Shown here in pieces: positions 1 to 8,218 of a stretch of 64,000 bases of DNA; position 1 is the stretch's first letter, and each line of letters begins with the position of its first letter. A model generated the notes under the pieces. It made no database searches. It was given only the letters and a program-made list of their open reading frames with translations, and had not been told where the DNA came from. The DNA lies in contig NZ_CP072611.1 of the NCBI RefSeq assembly GCF_017815515.1, positions 372,001 through 436,000 on the forward strand, given 5' to 3'. The position numbers and the translations under genes were made by a program. Origin of the DNA: Aureimonas populi. Its GTDB lineage: Bacteria; Pseudomonadota; Alphaproteobacteria; Rhizobiales; Rhizobiaceae.

Positions 1-1
1 G

Positions 2-406
2 CGCCAGGTCATCGGCCAGGAGCTTTGGCATTTCCACAATAATTATCTCGAGGTCGCCGTCGCCTTCGGGCTCATCGGCCTTGTGGTCTTCCTCTCGGTC
101 ATCGCGCTCGTCGTGGTGCGCACCATCGGCAACTTCATCCGCGATCCGGCCATCGAGGCGATCTGGCCGGTGATGTTCATGGCCCATCTCCTGATCCAGA
201 CGCTCGTGGAAAACCCGCTCTTCGTCAATCACGCGCCGATGCAACTCCTCTTCGTCATCGTGGGCGCCAAGGTCACAGCGAGCCGCGAGGCGGCGCGAAA
301 CGCGCGGGCGGGCAGCGCGGCTGCCTTCGCCGGCCCGTATCGCGGCCTTTCCCTGCCGCCCGGCCTTGTAGCCCAGCCCGGCCCCCTTGCGCGGCGCGGC
401 TTCTGA
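2..406 (+). CDS. O-antigen ligase/polymerase (Wzy_C) family protein, C-terminal part
   Basis: The reading frame is already open at the left edge, so only the last 134 residues are visible. They contain a HNNYLEVAVAFGLIGL stretch, which matches the conserved periplasmic loop plus following membrane helix of O-antigen ligases and polymerases (SHNxYLE...GLIGL pattern). A further hydrophobic helix (around MFMAHLLIQTLV) follows and the protein ends in a Gly/Ala/Pro-rich tail. Family knowledge: such integral inner-membrane proteins join or polymerise lipid-linked glycans on the periplasmic side. Lying upstream of glf and several glycosyltransferases fits export and polymerisation of the same glycan. 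Whether it is a Wzy or a WaaL type cannot be decided from this fragment. Confidence 0.75.
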   Translation, partial: RQVIGQELWHFHNNYLEVAVAFGLIGLVVFLSVIALVVVRTIGNFIRDPAIEAIWPVMFMAHLLIQTLVENPLFVNHAPMQLLFVIVGAKVTASREAARNARAGSAAAFAGPYRGLSLPPGLVAQPGPLARRGF

Positions 407-461
407 TCCGCCGCCCGATGCACCCCGCCCCTTCATAGAGACAACAGAGAAAGCGCAGTCG

Positions 462-1613
462 ATGCCGAAGAAGTACGATTGGTTGATCGTCGGGGCCGGG
501 TTCACCGGCGCGGTCATTGCCGAGCGCATTGCCACGCAACTGGACCAGAGGGTCCTCATCGTCGACCGGCGCGATCACATCGCCGGCAACGCCTTCGACA
601 CGCGAAACGAGGCCGGCAACCTCATCCACCTGTATGGGCCGCATATCTTCCACACCAACAGCCCGAAGGTGTTCCACCATCTCAGCCGGTTCACCCGCTG
701 GCGGCCCTATTTCCATCACGTGCTGGGGCATGTGGACGGGCGCTTCGTGCCCGTTCCGTTCAATCTGGAAACCCTCGATCAGCTCTTTCCCCAAGCCATG
801 GCGCAACGGATGGCGGACGCGCTGGTGGCGCATTTCGGCTTCGGCACCAAAGTGCCGATCACCAAGCTGAGGCAGGCCGAGGGCGACGAGATGTCCTTCC
901 TCGCCGACTACATCTACGACAAGCTGTTCCTGAACTACACGATGAAGCAATGGGGCTGCACGCCCGAGCAGCTCGACGCGAGCGTGACGGCGCGCGTCCC
1001 CATCGTCATCAGCCGCGACAGCCGCTATTTCGGCGACATCTACCAGGCCATGCCCGTGGACGGCTACACGGCGATGTTCGAGCGGATGCTGGACCACCCC
1101 AATATCGACATCGAGCTGGGGGTGGACTTCGCCCATCTGAAGGACGCCCCGCCGGCGGACCGGATCGTCTATACGGGGCCGATCGACGAGTTCTTCGGGC
1201 ATTGCGAGGGCGCCCTGCCCTATCGCAGCCTGCGCTTCGAGTTCGAGACCCATGCGGGCGGGCGCGTGCAGCCGGTGGGCACGGTCAACTATCCCAACGA
1301 ATTCGATTTCACCCGCATCACGGATTTCTCGCACCTGACGGGCGAGACGCATTCCCACACCACCACCGTCTGCGAGTTTCCGCAGGCCTACGTGGCCGGG
1401 GAGAACGACCCCTATTATCCCGTGCCCTCGCCCGAGACCAAGTCGCGCGTTCAGCCCTACAGGCAGATGGCGCAGGAGCTGAAGGGGAAAGTCTGGTTTG
1501 CCGGGCGGCTGGCGGATTACGTCTACTACAACATGGACCAGGCCTGCGCGCGCGGGCTTTCCCTGTTCGAGAAGGAACTGGCCCCGGCCGCCCTCGGAAT
1601 GGAGGTCGGTTGA
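462..1613 (+). CDS. glf: UDP-galactopyranose mutase
   Basis: Converts UDP-galactopyranose to UDP-galactofuranose in the cytoplasm using reduced FAD, and so supplies the Galf donor for cell-surface glycans. The 383-residue protein has an N-terminal FAD dinucleotide fold (VGAGFTGAVIAE, from about residue 10), the family motif YGPHIFHTN near residue 60, and a C-terminal FAD-contacting segment FAGRLADYVYYNMDQ. Length is typical. I chose the ATG at 462 because an upstream in-frame extension to 387 is Pro-rich and unlike the family, and the dinucleotide fold begins directly after MPKKYDW. The stop is followed at once by the ATG of the next glycosyltransferase, so the two are translated together. 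That neighbour resembles galactofuranosyltransferases, so the polymer likely contains Galf. Confidence 0.95.
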   Translation: MPKKYDWLIVGAGFTGAVIAERIATQLDQRVLIVDRRDHIAGNAFDTRNEAGNLIHLYGPHIFHTNSPKVFHHLSRFTRWRPYFHHVLGHVDGRFVPVPFNLETLDQLFPQAMAQRMADALVAHFGFGTKVPITKLRQAEGDEMSFLADYIYDKLFLNYTMKQWGCTPEQLDASVTARVPIVISRDSRYFGDIYQAMPVDGYTAMFERMLDHPNIDIELGVDFAHLKDAPPADRIVYTGPIDEFFGHCEGALPYRSLRFEFETHAGGRVQPVGTVNYPNEFDFTRITDFSHLTGETHSHTTTVCEFPQAYVAGENDPYYPVPSPETKSRVQPYRQMAQELKGKVWFAGRLADYVYYNMDQACARGLSLFEKELAPAALGMEVG

Positions 1614-2588
1614 ATGGCCAAGGTGATCGCGGTCGTCGTCACCTTCAACAGGAAGGAGCTCCTGCAACGCTGCCTCAGCGCGCTCGAGGCGCAGACGCGG
1701 CCCTGCGATGCGATCATCGTCGTGGACAATGCCAGCACGGACGGAACGGCGCATTGGCTCGGCGAGAACCACCGGGAGGGAACCGAGGCCTACGGCCTGT
1801 CGCGCAATATCGGCGGCGCGGGCGGCTTCAATTTCGGCCTGCGCACGGCCTTTCAGGCCTCGGCCGACTTCATCTGGGTGATGGATGACGACGTCATCTG
1901 CGAGCCGGACGCGCTGGAGCGCCTCCTGGAGGCGGATCGTGCGCTGGAGGAGCGCGGGGTCGAGCGGGCCTTCCTGGCCTCCACCATCTGGACGCCGGAA
2001 GGCATGGCCACCAACGTACCCGAGATAGACCGGCGGCCCAACCGCATCGACTACGAGAACTGGACGGCCTGCCTCGACCTGACCGCCGCGCCGGTGACGC
2101 GCGCCACCTTCGTGTCCATCCTGTTTCCGCGCCGCGCCCTTGAGGAGCACGGCCTGCCGCTGGCCCCCATGTTCATCTGGGCCGACGACACGGAGTACAC
2201 GATCCGCGTCACCAGGCGCATTCCCGGCTTCGTGGTCGGCGCGAGCAGGGTCACGCATGTTCGGGCCATGGCCGGAAACATCAGCCTGCTCACGGAGGAC
2301 AATCCCGTGCGAATCGGCTTCCACCGGCTGCTGGCGCGCAACATGGTCTATGTCGTGCGCACGCATTTCGGCCGCAAGGCGCTCCTTCGCCATTTGAGGA
2401 AGGAAGCCCGAACCATTCTCAAGCTGCTGCGCGCGGGCCAGGCCGGCAAGGCCCGCGTGCTGGCCGGGGGGATCGCCGAGGGCCTGCGGTTCCGCCCGCC
2501 CGTCGAGCGAGCGGATTCCTCCCCGCGATCTCTCGGAGTCGAGATCACGCGCATCGGCAAGGCGGAGCGGGAAACGCAGGCGGCCTGA
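1614..2588 (+). CDS. GT2 glycosyltransferase, probable galactofuranosyltransferase
   Basis: A 324-residue GT-A fold enzyme. The N-terminus VIAVVVTFNRKELL and VVDNASTDGT are the nucleotide-binding part of GT2 enzymes, NIGGAGGFNFGLR is the signature seen in GlfT-type galactofuranosyl and related rhamnosyl transferases, and MDDD at residues 90-93 is the metal-binding DXD motif. A later WADDTEYTIRV resembles the acceptor/catalytic region. The gene starts directly after the glf stop codon, without a gap. Inference: it uses the UDP-Galf made by Glf and transfers it to a growing lipid-linked oligosaccharide on the cytoplasmic face. Substrate specificity is inferred only from the motif and from the glf neighbour. 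Confidence 0.85.
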   Translation: MAKVIAVVVTFNRKELLQRCLSALEAQTRPCDAIIVVDNASTDGTAHWLGENHREGTEAYGLSRNIGGAGGFNFGLRTAFQASADFIWVMDDDVICEPDALERLLEADRALEERGVERAFLASTIWTPEGMATNVPEIDRRPNRIDYENWTACLDLTAAPVTRATFVSILFPRRALEEHGLPLAPMFIWADDTEYTIRVTRRIPGFVVGASRVTHVRAMAGNISLLTEDNPVRIGFHRLLARNMVYVVRTHFGRKALLRHLRKEARTILKLLRAGQAGKARVLAGGIAEGLRFRPPVERADSSPRSLGVEITRIGKAERETQAA

Positions 2589-2872
2589 GGGCCGCCGGCC
2601 GCCACGCACACCGGCATCATTCCTCGCCGGCCCGCGGACCGCTGAGACGGCGCGCGTGGCACCCGCGACACGCGAATGGGGAAATGCGCCCGATACTTCA
2701 AATTTTATTGATTATGGATAGTTAAGACCGTTCCCTTGCGTAACATTGTATTTGCAGAGCGCCGTTTTTTCGGATAAGCATCTCTCACTAACGCTTACCC
2801 TACGTAAATCAGCGGTTTTACTAACCGCCTTGCTGCGGCGCACGCTGCACGCGAGTGGACGGAGTACTGCGC
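2589..2872 (+). promoter_or_regulatory. AT-richer intergenic region with probable promoter for the GT4 gene
   Basis: No coding region is visible here. Base composition falls sharply between about 2695 and 2825, which is typical of promoter DNA in this high-GC genome. The sequence TTACCCTACG at 2795-2804 followed 11 nt later by TTTTAC (2816-2821) recurs almost exactly at 6565-6592 in the other AT-rich gap of this locus. That makes it a candidate shared operator. I could not assign a convincing -10/-35 pair. Confidence 0.4.
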
Positions 2873-4102
2873 GTGAAAATTCTGTACCATCACCGCACGA
2901 AGGCCAAGGAAGGCCAGTTCGTCCATATCGAGGAAATGCTGCGCGCCTTCCGCGATCGGGGGCACGAAGTCGTCGTCGTCGGCCCGCACGAGGGTGATCA
3001 CGACAAGTTCGGCTCCAAGAGCCTTTCCGTCACGCTGCTGCGCCGTTTCATGCCGCGCCCGCTCTCCGAGCTGGCGGAGTTCTGCTACTCGATCCTGGCC
3101 TTCTTCAAGCTCCGGAAGGCCTATCTCGCCCACCGCCCGGATGTGATCTACGAGCGCTACAGCCTCTTCCTGCTCGCCGGCTGCCTCTTCGCCCGCCGCT
3201 ACGGTGTTCCGTTCCTGCTGGAGATCAACGCGCCCCTCTATGCGGAGCGCTCGGCGGATGGAGGGCTCGCCCTCAAGGCCTTCGCCCGCTGGACCGAGCG
3301 TGTCGCGTGGAAGTCGGCCGACCTCGCCTTGCCTGTCACGCAGGTGCTGGCCGGCGACGTGCGGGAGGCCGGCGTTCCGGCCGAGCGCATCCACGTCATC
3401 CACAACGGCATCAACGAACAGCGCTTCTCGGGCGAGGACGACGGCACGGTGCGCCGGCGCGAGCTGGGCCTGGACGGCCGGCTCATCCTGGGCTTCGTCG
3501 GTTTCGCCAAGGCCTGGCACGGGCTCGACCAGGTGGTGGACGTGCTGGCGCGCGACGGGGAGAAGCACAATCTGCATCTTCTCGTCGTCGGCGATGGCGA
3601 CGTTCTCTCCGCTCTGCGGCAGAAGGCCGAGGCGATGGGCGTGGGCCGGCGCGTGTCGATCACCGGCGTCGTCCCGCGTGAGAGCGTGGCGGCCTATGTC
3701 GCCACCTTCGACATCGCCCTCCAGCCGCGCGTCACCTCCTACGCTTCTCCGCTGAAGGTGTTCGAGTATCTCGCCTTCGGCAAGCCGATCATCGCGCCGG
3801 ACCAGCCCAATATCCGGGAAATCCTGGCGCATGAGAACCAGGCGCTCCTGTTCGACCCGCAGGATTGTGACGCATTCGGCCGGGCCATCCTGCGCCTGTG
3901 CGAGGATCCGGCCCTGCGCGAGCGCCTGGGGGAGAACGCCCGGCGCACGATCGCCGAACGCGGCTTCACCTGGGCGGGCAACGTCGTTCGCATCGAGCGC
4001 CTGATCTCGCGCCACAGGGGCACGAGGGCCTCGTTGGCGCAGAAGACCAGCGCGCCGCACCTCGACATCGCCGCGCCGTCCACGCGGCCCAGCGCCGACT
4101 AG
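2873..4102 (+). CDS. GT4-family glycosyltransferase
   Basis: GT-B fold glycosyltransferase of about 409 residues. The N-terminal acceptor domain starts VKILYHHRTKAKEGQ; the C-terminal donor domain has GFVGFAKAWHGLD, VVGDGDVLSALR and the GT4 signature SPLKVFEYLAFGKPIIAP, ending with the usual helix region. GT4 enzymes are retaining transferases using nucleotide sugars in the cytoplasm. I prefer the GTG at 2873, because GGAG at 2861-2864 sits 8 nt upstream; a GTG at 2855 in the same frame would add six residues (MDGVLR) but lacks a Shine-Dalgarno. It is preceded by a probable promoter region and followed by a 322-bp gap, so it may be transcribed alone. Sugar specificity cannot be read from the sequence. 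Confidence 0.87.
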   Translation: MKILYHHRTKAKEGQFVHIEEMLRAFRDRGHEVVVVGPHEGDHDKFGSKSLSVTLLRRFMPRPLSELAEFCYSILAFFKLRKAYLAHRPDVIYERYSLFLLAGCLFARRYGVPFLLEINAPLYAERSADGGLALKAFARWTERVAWKSADLALPVTQVLAGDVREAGVPAERIHVIHNGINEQRFSGEDDGTVRRRELGLDGRLILGFVGFAKAWHGLDQVVDVLARDGEKHNLHLLVVGDGDVLSALRQKAEAMGVGRRVSITGVVPRESVAAYVATFDIALQPRVTSYASPLKVFEYLAFGKPIIAPDQPNIREILAHENQALLFDPQDCDAFGRAILRLCEDPALRERLGENARRTIAERGFTWAGNVVRIERLISRHRGTRASLAQKTSAPHLDIAAPSTRPSAD

Positions 4103-4424
4103 CCCGGCGCCAGGCAAAGCCGGCTTTCCGGCTCCGGACATAGCAGGCGGAGCATCAACGGCGATCCGGTTCGCCTGAAACGCTCCGGGGATGGGTCAAC
4201 CGGCGAGACGGCATGATGCTTGCTTCTCTTTTCGTGCGACGAGGCGGCGATTGCCTTCCGGCCAGCCCTCCCGCGCCCGGAACACGGCGCATCCCCTCTC
4301 ACACACCCTTTCCGATCCACCGCCATGGAGGGCTCCGGCTGCGGCGCCGCCCCACGCCTGGCGGGCCACCGGTCGCAGGGCCCCAAACCGCCGCGCAACT
4401 CCCGATCACGAACGGATCGACTTC
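4103..4424. other. Intergenic stretch, no gene seen
   Basis: About 320 bp between two glycosyltransferase genes. A short hairpin AGCCGG-CTTT-CCGGCT at 4118-4133 follows the GT4 stop but has no T-run, so it is at best a weak terminator. In-frame extensions of the next gene into this region (to 4191) are low-complexity and are not supported. Confidence 0.5.
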
Positions 4425-5480
4425 ATGAGCGCCTCCCCTTCCGTCATCGCGGACACCCCACGCGAGATCGACGTCATCATCCTCTCGTGGAACCGGGCGG
4501 ACGATACGATCGAGACCATCCGCAGCGCGCTGCGCCAGACGGGCGTCGCGCCGAGGATCTGGGTCGTCGACCAGGGCAGCGAGCCCGAGCAGATCGGGCG
4601 CATCGAGGCCTTCGCGGCAGGTCACGCCAATGTGACGATCCAGCGGCTGACCTACAATTCGGGCGTTCCGGGCGGCCGCAACATCGCCTCCTTCCTGGGC
4701 GCCGCCGAGATCATCGTGGCAATCGACAACGACGCGGAGTTCGCCGACGAGACGTGCCTCGCCCGCACGGCGGAGCGGTTCGCGGACGAGCCGGGCCTGG
4801 GCGTTCTGGGCTTTCGCATCGTCAACCACCACACCGGCGCGCTCGACCGGACATCGTGGAACTACCCCTACGACCCGGACATCTTCGCCGAGCGGCCCTT
4901 TCCCGCCACGCGCTTCGTCGGGGCGGGCCACGCCATCCGCCGCGCGGCCTTCGAGGCGGTCGGCGGCTATGACGACAGCCTGCATTTCATGGAAGAGGAA
5001 AAGGATCTCGCCTACCGTATCCTCGACCGGGGCTATCTGATCGCCTACGAGCCCGCTATCGTGATCTCGCACAAGATCTCGGCGGAGGCGCGCGTGCACT
5101 GGTCCAGCGGACGTATGTTCTACATGTGCCGGAACGTGCTTTATCTCGACTACAAGTTCAACAAGCCCATCCGGAGCAAGATACGGCTGTCGCGCATCTT
5201 CCTCACCAAGGCCGCGGGGCAGGGTCTCCTCGCCTCGGGCCTGCGCGGCCTCGTCGCCGGCCACTGGAAAGGGCTCAGGCTTCTCGCCCGCGGCCGGCGT
5301 GCCGAGCATCTTCTGTCGCAGAAGACGCTCGATTATATCTGGGAGCACGAATCGCGCCATTACCGCGCGCAACCGGCGCAGACGTCCCAGGTGGAGCGCG
5401 TCACGCCCATCGCGCCCGCTTTCGCGCGCTCCCGCGCGGCCCTGACATCCTCGGCGATGGAGGAGTCCCATGAACGCTGA
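4425..5480 (+). CDS. GT2-family glycosyltransferase
   Basis: A 351-residue GT-A enzyme. Motifs in order are IDVIILSWNRADDTIETI (nucleotide-binding strand), WVVDQGS, NSGVPGGRNIA (typical of rhamnosyltransferase-like GT2 proteins), the metal site IDNDAEF, FVGAGHAIRRAAFE, and the acceptor-side FMEEEKDLAYRI. A basic C-terminal extension follows. The ATG at 4425 is chosen because the preceding in-frame sequence is Pro/Arg-rich shadow. Its last 11 bases overlap the start of the next GT2 gene, so both are expected to be made together. It acts in the cytoplasm on a lipid-linked intermediate of the locus glycan; the donor sugar is unknown. Confidence 0.85.
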   Translation: MSASPSVIADTPREIDVIILSWNRADDTIETIRSALRQTGVAPRIWVVDQGSEPEQIGRIEAFAAGHANVTIQRLTYNSGVPGGRNIASFLGAAEIIVAIDNDAEFADETCLARTAERFADEPGLGVLGFRIVNHHTGALDRTSWNYPYDPDIFAERPFPATRFVGAGHAIRRAAFEAVGGYDDSLHFMEEEKDLAYRILDRGYLIAYEPAIVISHKISAEARVHWSSGRMFYMCRNVLYLDYKFNKPIRSKIRLSRIFLTKAAGQGLLASGLRGLVAGHWKGLRLLARGRRAEHLLSQKTLDYIWEHESRHYRAQPAQTSQVERVTPIAPAFARSRAALTSSAMEESHER

Positions 5481-6465
5481 CGGAGAAAGCCCCGCGCAGG
5501 ACGGGCCCCTCGTCTCGATCGTCATCCCCACCTACAATCGCATGGCAACGCTTCCGGCCACCATCGAAAGCGTGCGCGCCCAGACCTACGCCAATATCGA
5601 GCTCGTCATCGTGGACGATCGATCGAGCGATGGAACCCGCGAGTTCCTGAACGGCCTCGACCTGCCCTTTCCAGTCGTCGTGCTCTTTCACGAGGCCCGG
5701 CAGGGCGGCGCCGTGGCACGCAACACGGGCATCGCGGCCGCCTCCGGCGAGTATGTCGCCTTCCTGGACAGCGACGATGTCTGGCACGGCGAGAAGCTTG
5801 CCCGGCAGATGCGGCGGCTGAAGGCGCTCGGCCCCGGTTACGAGGCCTGCTTCTGCGGCTGGGCCTCGGTCAATTCCAGCGGCCAGCCCTTCTATGTCCG
5901 CTCATCGTCGCTGGAGGGCGACGTTCACGCTGCGCTCGTGCGGGAAAACTTCATCGGCACGACATCCGCCTTCCTCGCCAGCCGCGCGAGAATCCTGGAG
6001 GTGGGCGGGTTCGACCCCGCGTTGAAGGCCTGCCAGGACTGGGATCTCTACCTGAAGCTGGCCAAGGTCACGCGGTTTGCCAATGTCAGGGATTGCCTGC
6101 TCGACTATCTGGACGACCGCTCCGAGCGCATCTCCACCAATCCCCGCTCGCGGATGCGCGGGCACCTGCGCGTTTACGCCAAGCATCGCCGCGCCTTCCT
6201 GCGAGGCGACAGGCGGGAGGCCGCCGCCTTCCGCCTCTATATCGCCGATTGCCTGATGCATCTCGGCAGAACGAAGCTTGCGCGGAACCTCATGCTCGGC
6301 GCCTTCCGGCGCGACCCGCTTTCGCCGACCGTTCTCCTTCGCATGGGCGTCGTCTGGACCCGGCGCGCGCCGTCCGATTATGCAAATGCGCTCAAGACGC
6401 TCCAGGCTTATCGACGCCGCACCGAGCGGGTCACGAGGCGCCTTCCCGCCTTCGGCGGGCGCTGA
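5470..6465 (+). CDS. GT2-family glycosyltransferase
   Basis: A 331-residue GT-A glycosyltransferase. It begins VSIVIPTYNRMATLPATI, has IVDDRSSDGTREF, the metal-binding FLDSDDVWHGEKL, and CQDWDLYLKLAK, equivalent to the ED-W catalytic region of GT2 enzymes. The last 100 residues are helical and Arg-rich, with two alanine-rich helices resembling the extra C-terminal domain of many capsule GT2 proteins. GGAGG just upstream of the ATG and an 11-bp overlap with the preceding gene show translational coupling. The donor and acceptor are unknown. The two adjacent GT2 genes probably add consecutive sugars of one repeat unit. Confidence 0.85.
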   Translation: MNADGESPAQDGPLVSIVIPTYNRMATLPATIESVRAQTYANIELVIVDDRSSDGTREFLNGLDLPFPVVVLFHEARQGGAVARNTGIAAASGEYVAFLDSDDVWHGEKLARQMRRLKALGPGYEACFCGWASVNSSGQPFYVRSSSLEGDVHAALVRENFIGTTSAFLASRARILEVGGFDPALKACQDWDLYLKLAKVTRFANVRDCLLDYLDDRSERISTNPRSRMRGHLRVYAKHRRAFLRGDRREAAAFRLYIADCLMHLGRTKLARNLMLGAFRRDPLSPTVLLRMGVVWTRRAPSDYANALKTLQAYRRRTERVTRRLPAFGGR

Positions 6466-6564
6466 GGCGGACAAGGGCCGGCCCGTCGGCGAGCGCCCGT
6501 AGCTGCGGGCCGCCGAACCGCGATTGATGGACCGACGCCCGCGAGCCAGCGGCAGCCGATGACA

Positions 6565-6592
6565 TTACCCTACGGAAGAAATAGAGTTTTAC
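6565..6592 (+). promoter_or_regulatory. Candidate operator shared with 2795-2821
   Basis: TTACCCTACG (6565-6574), then 12 nt, then TTTTAC (6587-6592). The copy at 2795-2821 has the same two blocks 11 nt apart. Both copies lie in AT-rich gaps of the glycan locus. The binding protein is unknown. Confidence 0.3.
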
Positions 6593-6926
6593 CGCGCCAA
6601 GACTCTCACCTTCCGCGCCTTTCGTCCAAGCGCCGGGGACACAAGGATCGCGGCCTCCCGCTGCGGTGAGAGGGGCACGGCATCATGCCGCGCACAGCCC
6701 CTCGGCAAGACGCACTGCCGTGGCACGACGGCGCCGCCCTTGCAAATAAAGGCTTTCGGCCGAATTTACGTCGCATCCGCAGATCACTGCCCGAAGGGAA
6801 TCGCGGCAGGAAAAAGCGCCGGCCGGGCCCTTCGCCAACGAGGCCAAGGCACCGCCGCCCGCCGCCTGAATAGCCAAAATCCGAATCTTTACCGCAAGTT
6901 CGGCCGGAGAGATGGTTGAGTCTTTA

Positions 6927-6961
6927 TTGACAGTAGATGTAAAACGTGAAAACTAGCTATA
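6927..6961 (+). promoter_or_regulatory. Candidate promoter of the exoY-like gene
   Basis: A perfect TTGACA lies at 6927-6932 in an AT-rich stretch about 100 bp before the exoY-like start. Possible -10 elements (AACTAG at 6951 or CTATAG near 6957) are poor, so only the -35 box is convincing. Confidence 0.35.
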
Positions 6962-7035
6962 GAAAATCTTTGAGCAGCGGCCTTTCGCCTTCGCTCTGAT
7001 TTGCATCCTGACCTAAGGTAATATGGGGGCGTCAA

Positions 7036-7740
7036 ATGGACGGGCATGCCGGGGCATCGGCCGTTTCCAGCTCGTTGAGCGGCCGCGCATACGCGATCGA
7101 CCGCAGGCGGGAGGCCACGCCCGCGCCGCCGCGGCATCTCTGGAAGCGCGCATTCGACGTCGCCTTCGCCCTCGTCATGCTCCTCTTCATCGCCCCTCTC
7201 CTCCTCATCATCGCGGCCGGGCTGCTCATCGCGGATGGCCGGCCCATCTTCTACAGGCAGAAGCGCATCGGCTACCGGGGCCGGGAGTTCGGCTGCCTGA
7301 AGTTCCGCTCCATGGCCAAGGACGCCGATGCCCGGCTGCACGACCTTCTCAGCGTGTCGGAGGAGAGCCGCCGCGAATGGGAAGCGTCCCGGAAGCTGGC
7401 AAGCGATCCGCGCATCCACCCCCTCGGCCGCATCCTGCGCCGGACCAGCCTGGACGAGCTTCCGCAATTCATGAATGTCCTGAAGGGGGACATGAGCGTC
7501 GTCGGCCCCCGCCCCATCGTCCACGAGGAGATGAGCCGCTACGGCGCCCAGATCGCGCACTACACCTCCGTTCGCCCCGGCGTCACCGGGCTCTGGCAGG
7601 TCAGCGGCCGCAACTCCGTGAGCTACAATGAGCGCGTGACGATGGACGTGGAATATGTCGGGGGAATCTCGCCGGCGAAGGATGCGAAGATTCTGCTGAA
7701 GACGGTCCGCATCGTGCTCACCGGCGCGGGCGACCACTGA
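7036..7740 (+). CDS. exoY: Undecaprenyl-phosphate sugar transferase, ExoY type
   Basis: Priming sugar-phosphate transferase (bacterial sugar transferase family, 234 residues) that moves a hexose-1-phosphate from a UDP-sugar to undecaprenyl phosphate, the first step of exopolysaccharide repeat synthesis. A membrane helix lies at about residues 43-67 (AFALVMLLFIAPLLLIIAAG). It is followed by the family motifs YRQKRIGYRG, CLKFRSM, RRTSLDELPQFMNVLKGDMS, VGPRP, and RPGVTGLWQVSGR. The length is the short ExoY form without the N-terminal membrane domain of WbaP/GumD proteins. The ATG at 7036 has GGGGG seven bases upstream. It stands alone behind a candidate promoter, which is common for the priming step. 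The gene symbol is by family resemblance. Confidence 0.9.
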   Translation: MDGHAGASAVSSSLSGRAYAIDRRREATPAPPRHLWKRAFDVAFALVMLLFIAPLLLIIAAGLLIADGRPIFYRQKRIGYRGREFGCLKFRSMAKDADARLHDLLSVSEESRREWEASRKLASDPRIHPLGRILRRTSLDELPQFMNVLKGDMSVVGPRPIVHEEMSRYGAQIAHYTSVRPGVTGLWQVSGRNSVSYNERVTMDVEYVGGISPAKDAKILLKTVRIVLTGAGDH

Positions 7741-7766
7741 AGCCCGCTCGCCCGGGCCCGCATGTC

Positions 7767-7789
7767 AGGCGCCCTTCAGCGGGGCGCCT
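7767..7789 (+). terminator. Possible terminator after the exoY-like gene
   Basis: AGGCGCCC (7767-7774) and GGGCGCCT (7782-7789) form an eight-base inverted repeat 26 bp after the stop codon. Only two T residues follow, so it may act as a processing or attenuating stem rather than a strong intrinsic terminator. Confidence 0.35.
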
Positions 7790-7831
7790 TCCGGCGTGTC
7801 CGGGCAAAGCCTGCCCACGTCCGCTTCAAAG

Positions 7832-7960
7832 TCAGGCGAAGACCAGCCACGCCACGACCAGCCAGAACGCCGCGCAAAAGCCGAATGCGATGGCTCGGAT
7901 GAGCCACCGGGGAACCTCCCGTTCCGGGTTCAAAAGCTCCTCGACATGCAGGATACTCAT
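7832..7960 (-). CDS. Small single-pass membrane protein (42 aa), unknown
   Basis: A 42-residue reading frame on the strand opposite to the surrounding glycan genes. It has a charged N-terminus (MSILHVEELLNPEREVPRW) followed by one clear membrane helix (about residues 21-41: LIRAIAFGFCAAFWLVVAWL). The ATG at 7960 is preceded on the minus strand by purine-rich GGAAGAGGCAGGAG, a good ribosome-binding region. The amphipathic-then-hydrophobic pattern is not expected from a random shadow frame, and no other gene covers this DNA. An in-frame extension to 8071 is possible but lacks support. I do not recognise a family. It may be an accessory to the ExoY-like priming enzyme, which ends about 90 bp away, but this is guesswork. 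Confidence 0.55.
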   Translation of the reverse strand: MSILHVEELLNPEREVPRWLIRAIAFGFCAAFWLVVAWLVFA

Positions 7961-8218
7961 CTCCTGCCTCTTCCAGCGCAATGGAAACCGGCAACTTACG
8001 AGTATTGGCACCAAGCTATCGTGTACTCCACCAATCCGGCCAGTCCAAGGCAGGTGGTGCACTGGCTTCAACGGTCGGTCTTCATGCCATCATGGAGGCT
8101 CGGCTCACCACGGCCCGGCGCGCAGGCACGGGCGCCCGATCGCCCGCGCCGGTCCCGGGGCCGCACGGAGCCGGATGGCCCCGCGGCCTGGATGCCGGCC
8201 TTTCATGCGAGGATCACG

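Larger units (their letters stand above)
6466..7035. other. 570-bp gap upstream of the exoY-like gene
   Basis: No convincing coding sequence; the short frames here are Arg/Pro-rich and lack ribosome sites. Two AT-richer islands stand out: 6555-6600, holding the TTACCCTACG copy shared with 2795, and 6880-7030, the likely promoter region of the exoY-like gene. The gap is long for this compact genome and could hold a small RNA, but nothing shows one directly. Confidence 0.5.

Noticed and set aside
273..2609. 778-codon open frame antisense to glf and the GT2 gene
   Set aside because: Shadow frame. It lies opposite strong genes with full family motifs; its sequence is Arg/Gly/Asp/His-rich low-complexity, as arises opposite GC-rich codons.
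6685..6873. 62-codon frame in the gap before the exoY-like gene
   Set aside because: Arg/Pro-rich without ribosome site, ends in a run of Pro and Arg; looks like a random frame.
7796..8218. N-terminal extension of the beta-helix protein
   Set aside because: The extension has no structure or signal peptide, overlaps the small minus-strand gene, and the ATG at 8219 has its own ribosome site followed by the domain start.
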